Assembly (NCBI GenBank): GCA_016222825.1 | Contig: JACRQF010000009.1 | Location: 682,001 to 746,000 of the forward strand | Length of the DNA: 64,000 nucleotides | Reading direction: 5' to 3' | From: Verrucomicrobiota bacterium | Lineage (GTDB): Bacteria > Verrucomicrobiota > Verrucomicrobiia > CAIQCK01 | Shown: piece after piece, positions 59,359 to 64,000 of the stretch | Numbering within the stretch: position 1 is the stretch's first letter | Layout: each line of letters begins with the position of its first letter | Notes under the pieces: generated by a model | Database searches by the model: none | Told to the model about the DNA's origin: nothing | Seen by the model: only the letters and a program-made list of their open reading frames with translations | Program-made: the position numbers and the translations under genes

Positions 59359-61604
59359 CTGCAAAGCTCGATCACACAAATGCCGCGAGCTGGCAGTTCC
59401 AACCGCACGAATGGCTCTCGAACATCAAACCTTCCCAAGCGACGCCGGCCCGCTTCGTCAGTGCGATACATCGCGCAGCCGTCCTTCAGGCCATACGCTT
59501 TTGCGTCAATCGGCAGGCGCAGGCTGAGCTTTTCATCGCTGATGCTGGCGAGCGCAATGCCCACGTCGCCGTCGGACGCGCGCCACGCGCCAGCCAGCGC
59601 CACGGGATAGGTCCGCTTCGACTCTTTCAGCGGCGTGTAGGTGCCGACCTTCGCAACATCAACCTCCTGCTGCGACAAGTCGAGCGGAGGCGGGCGCAGC
59701 CAAGTGCCGTGGAGCAGGTATTTCAGCGTCCGCATCCGCGTGCGCACCATGCGCGTCACGAAATCAAGCTCCTCGGCGCGTTCCTTCAGTTGCGCCGGCA
59801 GGAAGTTCGCGAGCATCGGCTGCATGCCCCACGCGAATGTTCGCGCGTGGTCGAGGTAAAACTGCTTCGCGAACTTCCGGTCGAGCAACGTCAGGCGGCC
59901 CGGCGGCGCGAGTTCCTGCGGCCATTTTTCGTCGTAGGGCGGATGCGCCAGCCCAGCCATGCTGCCAAACACAACGGTGTGGCCGTGATAGACAGCTTGG
60001 AAAAACGGGATCGGTTCGTAAACCGACGTCGCGCCCAACCGGTCGTGGCTCACGCTCAACGCCAGCGTCATATCAACGTTGCCGATCCACGGCTCGCCGC
60101 AGAACTCGCCTCCAAGGCCGACAGGCCCACGCTTCGATGCACGGTCGCGAATCTCCGTCGCCAGCATCGCCAGTCCATCGGTCCAATACCGTCCCGGCCC
60201 GAGGATGTGGCCGTGGGCAGGATCGTAGCAGCTCGCCAACACGCCGACTTGGTCCATGTAAATACCGGCGGGCTTCAAGTCGCAGAGAACTTCCTGCGCG
60301 ATGCCGGCGTATTTGTCGCGCCAGAACCGCGTGCCGATGCACATCGGCGCGCAGGGCGCTTTCATGAAGGTGTTATAGACTTCCGTGCGGACCTTGCCGT
60401 CCTTCTCTTTGACCGCGTGGACTTCGGCGCACTCGTTGGTCCAGCTTCGCGTCTGCGTTCCCCAAAGGCGTTGGTTCATGTAGAGGATCGCGCGCACGTC
60501 CTGCCGCTCCGCCGCCGCCAGCGCGGCTTTGAACGGCTCAGCGCCTTCGCGCGGCGGCAGGTATTCGGGAAATCCGGCGTCGTAGGGACAGTTGTGCCAC
60601 CAATGCCACAGGATGCTCACCGGCGCCTGCAGGTGTTTTCGCATCACCGTGGCCGGCCCGAGCACCTGCTGCGAGCGGCCGCGGTTCCATAGCCACAGTC
60701 CAGTCTCAGACACCCACGCTGGCGTCATCCCTCGATGGAGTCGTCCGCGCGCGGCGAAGTGTTTTGCCGAAGACGACTCGCGATAAATCTGCGCCGCGGC
60801 GGTCCAGTCGCCGCGAAACGCCCCGAGCACTACCGCGAATGGCAGATGGAACTCGGTCGTCTCGGCAGCCTCTTGTTCAGGCTCATGCAAGACCTCGAAA
60901 TGAACCTGTCCCTTGCCGTCGCCCCACATGGCGAAGTCCTTGCGATAGCCTTCCGTGTCGTCGCTGGCCGCGTAGAAGCCGGGGCCGTCTTGTTGGTAGA
61001 ACGCCAGACATTGCACCGACATCGGCCGCGGGTAAGCCCATGCGATTCGCATGCCCTTGCCGGTCATGCCTTGGAGCAGCTTGCGCGGGTCGCGGTTCAG
61101 GACGCCCAACTCTCTGGGCACGGCGAGGACTTCGCTAGCTCGCTCTCGCAAACCGGAGATTCGCGGAAATCGAATTTGCTTCAGCCGGACGTTCTTCGGC
61201 TTGGCGACCGACAATTCCCAGCGACTGACCGCCGCGTCCTGTTGGCCGAACCGGACCGAGACCTCCACGCGCAACGATTCCGCCTTGTCCCACACCAACC
61301 GCAATCCGGGTTGGCCCCCGCTCAAGCGTTCGATCTTCGGCGTCCCCGCACGCTCAGCAGTCAATTCTTGTGTTGACTCACCGTCGGCGACTGAGATTTG
61401 CCACAGGCCCAAGGGCGCGGGGTTGTCAGCGATCTGGTTGTAGCCGTCGTGGATCAACTCGCACATTGAGCCAGTTATCGAATCGAAACCAACCTGCAAC
61501 CTGCCATCGGCCATGCGAACGATTTCGGCGTTCGCAGACGGCACCGACACCATAACCAACGCCAGCAACACTCCGATGGCCGACGACGCCAGTTTGAGTC
61601 TCAT
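59352..61604 (-). CDS. uncharacterised exported glycosidase-like protein (DUF6259-type)
   Basis: 750 residues with a signal peptide (MRLKLASSAIGVLLALVMVS). The N-terminal beta-sandwich (RMADGRLQVGFDSITGSMCEL) is followed by a barrel containing SILWHWWHNCPYDAGFPEYL, DLKPAGIYMDQVGVLASCYD and GPVGLGGEFCGEPWIG; D in YMDQVG and E in GGEFCGE are candidate catalytic residues. The family number is recalled, not searched. A C-terminal beta domain ends in RGICVIELCRK, whose stop is supplied by the repeat element. It starts 23 bases after the SIS-domain gene. Confidence 0.7.
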   Translation of the reverse strand: MRLKLASSAIGVLLALVMVSVPSANAEIVRMADGRLQVGFDSITGSMCELIHDGYNQIADNPAPLGLWQISVADGESTQELTAERAGTPKIERLSGGQPGLRLVWDKAESLRVEVSVRFGQQDAAVSRWELSVAKPKNVRLKQIRFPRISGLRERASEVLAVPRELGVLNRDPRKLLQGMTGKGMRIAWAYPRPMSVQCLAFYQQDGPGFYAASDDTEGYRKDFAMWGDGKGQVHFEVLHEPEQEAAETTEFHLPFAVVLGAFRGDWTAAAQIYRESSSAKHFAARGRLHRGMTPAWVSETGLWLWNRGRSQQVLGPATVMRKHLQAPVSILWHWWHNCPYDAGFPEYLPPREGAEPFKAALAAAERQDVRAILYMNQRLWGTQTRSWTNECAEVHAVKEKDGKVRTEVYNTFMKAPCAPMCIGTRFWRDKYAGIAQEVLCDLKPAGIYMDQVGVLASCYDPAHGHILGPGRYWTDGLAMLATEIRDRASKRGPVGLGGEFCGEPWIGNVDMTLALSVSHDRLGATSVYEPIPFFQAVYHGHTVVFGSMAGLAHPPYDEKWPQELAPPGRLTLLDRKFAKQFYLDHARTFAWGMQPMLANFLPAQLKERAEELDFVTRMVRTRMRTLKYLLHGTWLRPPPLDLSQQEVDVAKVGTYTPLKESKRTYPVALAGAWRASDGDVGIALASISDEKLSLRLPIDAKAYGLKDGCAMYRTDEAGRRRLGRFDVREPFVRLELPARGICVIELCRK

Positions 61605-61627
61605 GACATATCTCCTTCGTTCTTCGC

Positions 61628-63301
61628 TCACTCTTGTTTGCGGAGGCGCTCCAACGTTACCGCCACTGGCGACAGGCGCTCGCCGGCGACCACCGGCGTC
61701 TGCGCGAGCTGCGCCCGGCTCCTGTGCAGCTCGTAGCAAGCCTCCGAGTATTCCAAACCAGCCAGTTCGGCCACCAAGCGCGTGCCGCGGTCAATGAGCT
61801 TCTTGTTGCTCGTCTCCACATAGGACATCCAGTTGCTCACCACCCGCCCCAGCCGCGCCGCCGTGGCCGTGGAGATGGTGTTAAGCACGAGCTTGATGGC
61901 GAGATGGTCCCAGAGCTTGATCGGCGACGGCGGTAACTCGCAGCCGACGTGGCAGACGTCGCCAGTTGGTGCTGTTGGTCCGACCGACAGCACCGCTCGC
62001 GTCGAGAACTTCGTAGCAGCCGCAGCGAACGCGTCGCCCAGAATCGTGCCCGGCCCGCTCGTTACGCACTCCGCGCCAGCCAGCACCAACGCCGCACAGT
62101 CGCCCGCGCCCGCGTAGCGCGACGGATCGTCTTCGTTGCCAACGAGGAACTTGAACAACTCCGTGCGATTCAGCACCGGCGGATTTCGCCAGATGCGCTC
62201 GGCTGCGCCCATCTTCTGATAGAGAGCCGCGTCCCACGTCAGGCACCGCGGCTCGCGGCCGAGCATCCGCCGCCACGTCTCAGCAGTCGAGTGAAGCGGG
62301 TTCTTCGCAAACCCCATCGGGCGTGGCGAGGTCGTGTCGTCACACTTGCGGAACGGTGGTAGTGAGAACGTCGGCGCGCGTTCCGTGGTGTCGGTGAAGA
62401 TGTCCAACAGGAACTCGTTGCCGAAATACGTCATCGCGTTCTTGCCGCGATAAACCGACTCCTCCATCTCCACCCATCGCGCCATCGCTTCCACCGCGGA
62501 CGGCTGGGCAAGATCGCGCAGGAGTGACTCGAACCACGCTGCATAGTCCTCGCTTCGTTTCCCGCCCTCAAGCGCCATCTCCAGTGCCGCGCCGATGACC
62601 AGCAATTCCGACGTGGTCGCCTGCATCCGTGTCGAACCAGCGACGGCCATCGGTCCGGACGATAAATCGAGCTTCACGATGCGTGGCTCCTCGATCACGC
62701 GCCGCGAGCGCTCCACGTGCGCAGCCAGCACCTCCATCGGGTTGTTGCAGGCGAAGAATACCTCCGCGCCAGCCTCCAACGCCTGCCATGCCGTGCCGAT
62801 CACCGACGACGTCTCGCCGCCCTCGGTGATTGCCACGAGCACGTCGCCCCGGCCCAAGCCTGCTTCCAACGCCTGCTGGCGGCCAAAGGTCATGTAGTCC
62901 TCGAAGAACTCCACCGAGCGCACCAGTGCGTAATCGCCGCCCGTCATGATGCTCAGCGCGGTGTCCCCGCCCTGCGACGCGCGACAAGCCGCTTCCAACA
63001 GAATGCTCAACCGCCCCGTCGCACCACAACCGCTGAAACAGATGCGCCCACCGCGCTTGATCGCCGCCGTCAGCGACTCGACGAGCCGCCGAAACTCTTC
63101 CGTCGCGAACACCCGCCGCGCCGTCGTCGTCACGTCTTCGTCCACGGTTTGCAGCATCCTGATTCCCGCGCGCGTGTCCTTGGCAATCACCTCGGCCAGC
63201 CCACGCGTCTTCGGATGCGATTGCTCCGTCGGCAACACACCGAGATGGAACGCCTTCTCGTTGTTCACGAAATGCTCAGCTTCGCGTCTTGCGTCGTCCA
63301 T
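61628..63301 (-). CDS. double-SIS MurNAc-6-phosphate etherase/GCKR-like protein
   Basis: A 557-residue cytoplasmic protein. Segments match MurQ: GGRICFSGCGATGRLSILLE (phosphosugar-binding loop), VAITEGGETSSVIGTAW, VAGSTRMQATTSELLVIG and KLVLNTISTATAARLGRVVS. MurQ is about 300 residues; the extra length and a second SIS-like half make it more like the eukaryotic glucokinase regulatory protein GCKR, which shares ancestry with MurQ. It may cleave a lactyl ether (MurNAc-6-P) or act as a phosphosugar-sensing regulator. The start at ATG 63301 lies 14 bases after the GH20 stop. Confidence 0.75.
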   Translation of the reverse strand: MDDARREAEHFVNNEKAFHLGVLPTEQSHPKTRGLAEVIAKDTRAGIRMLQTVDEDVTTTARRVFATEEFRRLVESLTAAIKRGGRICFSGCGATGRLSILLEAACRASQGGDTALSIMTGGDYALVRSVEFFEDYMTFGRQQALEAGLGRGDVLVAITEGGETSSVIGTAWQALEAGAEVFFACNNPMEVLAAHVERSRRVIEEPRIVKLDLSSGPMAVAGSTRMQATTSELLVIGAALEMALEGGKRSEDYAAWFESLLRDLAQPSAVEAMARWVEMEESVYRGKNAMTYFGNEFLLDIFTDTTERAPTFSLPPFRKCDDTTSPRPMGFAKNPLHSTAETWRRMLGREPRCLTWDAALYQKMGAAERIWRNPPVLNRTELFKFLVGNEDDPSRYAGAGDCAALVLAGAECVTSGPGTILGDAFAAAATKFSTRAVLSVGPTAPTGDVCHVGCELPPSPIKLWDHLAIKLVLNTISTATAARLGRVVSNWMSYVETSNKKLIDRGTRLVAELAGLEYSEACYELHRSRAQLAQTPVVAGERLSPVAVTLERLRKQE

Positions 63302-63315
63302 GTCCGTTCTCCGTT

Positions 63316-64000
63316 CTAGTCAACTTCCGCCGGCAGTTCGAATGTGTTCCATCCGGCACGGTCGAACTTTCCGTCGGCGGGCACGAGCTTGCGCAGGATG
63401 GAGGCGGTCGCGGCGCGGGAGAGCGAGCCTTCAGCTTGCCTCAAGCTGAGTGCGGCCTGGTCCTTCGACCACACGCACGCGGCTGTGAAGTGCAGCGTCG
63501 GGATGCTCTGGACGAGATGATGCCACGTCGTCATGAGCAGGCCGGCGCTGTTGTTCGCCACGGCGGCCTTGGCCAGCGCGCGGATGTTGGCTGGCGAGTT
63601 CCACGGACAGGCGATGGTTTCGAAGCCATGCTCGCGGAAATGCGCCAACGTCGGAATCTCGCCCTTCACGTCGTAGTGCCAGTCGTTGATGATGATCTTG
63701 CGCGAGATGCGGTCGATCGCGAGATGCGTTGGCAGCGTCGGCGAACCGTTGGCGGCGAAACCGGACGGCCATTTGGCGCGCTCCAGCAACGGGTCGCCCC
63801 ACATCAGGGCGCGACGGCCACGCTTCTCGATATGCGCGGCGAGATTGTTGATGTGGTCGGAGAAGAGCTGCACGCGGTCGGTCTGGCGGCAGCGGTCACA
63901 GGTCGCGTGGGAGTAAGCTTCGTCGCAACCGATGTGGAAATACTGTCCCGGCCCGGCGAATTCCATCAGTTCGTCATGCACACGCCGCAGCAAGTCCAGC
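63316..64000 (-). CDS. beta-N-acetylhexosaminidase (GH20), C-terminal part
   Basis: The gene enters the window from beyond base 64000; about 228 C-terminal residues are visible. The GH20 catalytic motif is present: YFHIGCDEAYSHATC with the Asp-Glu pair, followed by a barrel segment with RRALMWGDPLLERA and INDWHYDVKG. A Trp-rich CPWNSPANIRAL and TTWHHLVQSIP complete the barrel end. It would release terminal beta-linked GlcNAc or GalNAc. It is the furthest upstream visible gene of the minus-strand glycan operon. Confidence 0.85.
   Translation of the reverse strand, partial: LDLLRRVHDELMEFAGPGQYFHIGCDEAYSHATCDRCRQTDRVQLFSDHINNLAAHIEKRGRRALMWGDPLLERAKWPSGFAANGSPTLPTHLAIDRISRKIIINDWHYDVKGEIPTLAHFREHGFETIACPWNSPANIRALAKAAVANNSAGLLMTTWHHLVQSIPTLHFTAACVWSKDQAALSLRQAEGSLSRAATASILRKLVPADGKFDRAGWNTFELPAEVD

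Noticed and set aside
1-64000. CRISPR arrays, rRNA, tRNA, prophage or insertion-sequence genes
   Set aside because: No direct-repeat/spacer pattern, no tRNA cloverleaf or rRNA stretch, and no transposase or phage structural protein could be recognised by reading. The only tandem array has no spacers.

Overview
The window is a GC-rich bacterial chromosome segment with very dense coding, many short or overlapping gene junctions, and many exported enzymes. The gene content (menaquinone methyltransferase, twin-arginine exported oxidoreductases, large uncharacterised glycosidases of the kind common in Verrucomicrobiota, ThuA and polysaccharide-degradation proteins, OprB porin) points to a Gram-negative polysaccharide degrader, most likely a verrucomicrobium of the Pedosphaera/Limisphaerales type. 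That placement is inference from gene content only.

Layout. 1-8.9 kb holds assorted metabolic and exported proteins: a Tat-exported FAD oxidoreductase, a glutaminyl-cyclase-like M28 lipoprotein, an M48 protease and MenG on the minus strand, then a metallophosphoesterase, a small membrane protein and ThuA on the plus strand. 8.9-13.8 kb holds an AmrS-type radical SAM protein, a zinc-ribbon protein, glycosyltransferases and a methyltransferase. 13.9-16.35 kb is the translation cluster infC-rpmI-rplT-pheS; infC appears to start at ATA. 16.6-21.6 kb holds a TVP38/DedA protein coupled to a GH95 fucosidase, and an MsbA-like exporter. 22.3-22.7 kb is a 21-bp tandem array.

22.8-35.2 kb is a transition-metal (nickel/cobalt) region: nikR with a perfect operator-like palindrome; hypA coupled to a MinD/Mrp-type HypB substitute, both resembling the archaeal (Thermococcus) pair; a complete CusCBA/CzcCBA-like RND efflux operon; and a CbiM(PDGLE)-CbiQ-CbiO ECF importer whose cbiM is translationally coupled to an outer-membrane porin. 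Uptake, regulation, enzyme maturation and efflux of the same metal may be encoded together.

35.2-64 kb is a 17-gene minus-strand run, probably one operon, for glycan breakdown. It holds GH20, GH38, GH2 beta-mannosidase-like, GH5 and several uncharacterised TIM-barrel glycosidases, an AGE epimerase, a double-SIS MurQ/GCKR-like protein, two MFS transporters, a mannonate-oxidoreductase-like SDR, a second SDR, a xylose-isomerase-like barrel and an exported pyruvyltransferase-fold protein. No SusC/SusD pair is present. A mannose-, HexNAc- and uronate-containing glycan is the inferred substrate. Nearly all junctions are 0-32 bp; the only two longer ones (61 and 63 bp) are each filled by the same hairpin-pair element, which supplies the upstream stop codon and abuts the downstream ATG.

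Several other unrelated inverted-repeat elements with the same general design (two short hairpins in inverted orientation) sit at gene junctions at 0.65, 3.2 and 8.9 kb.
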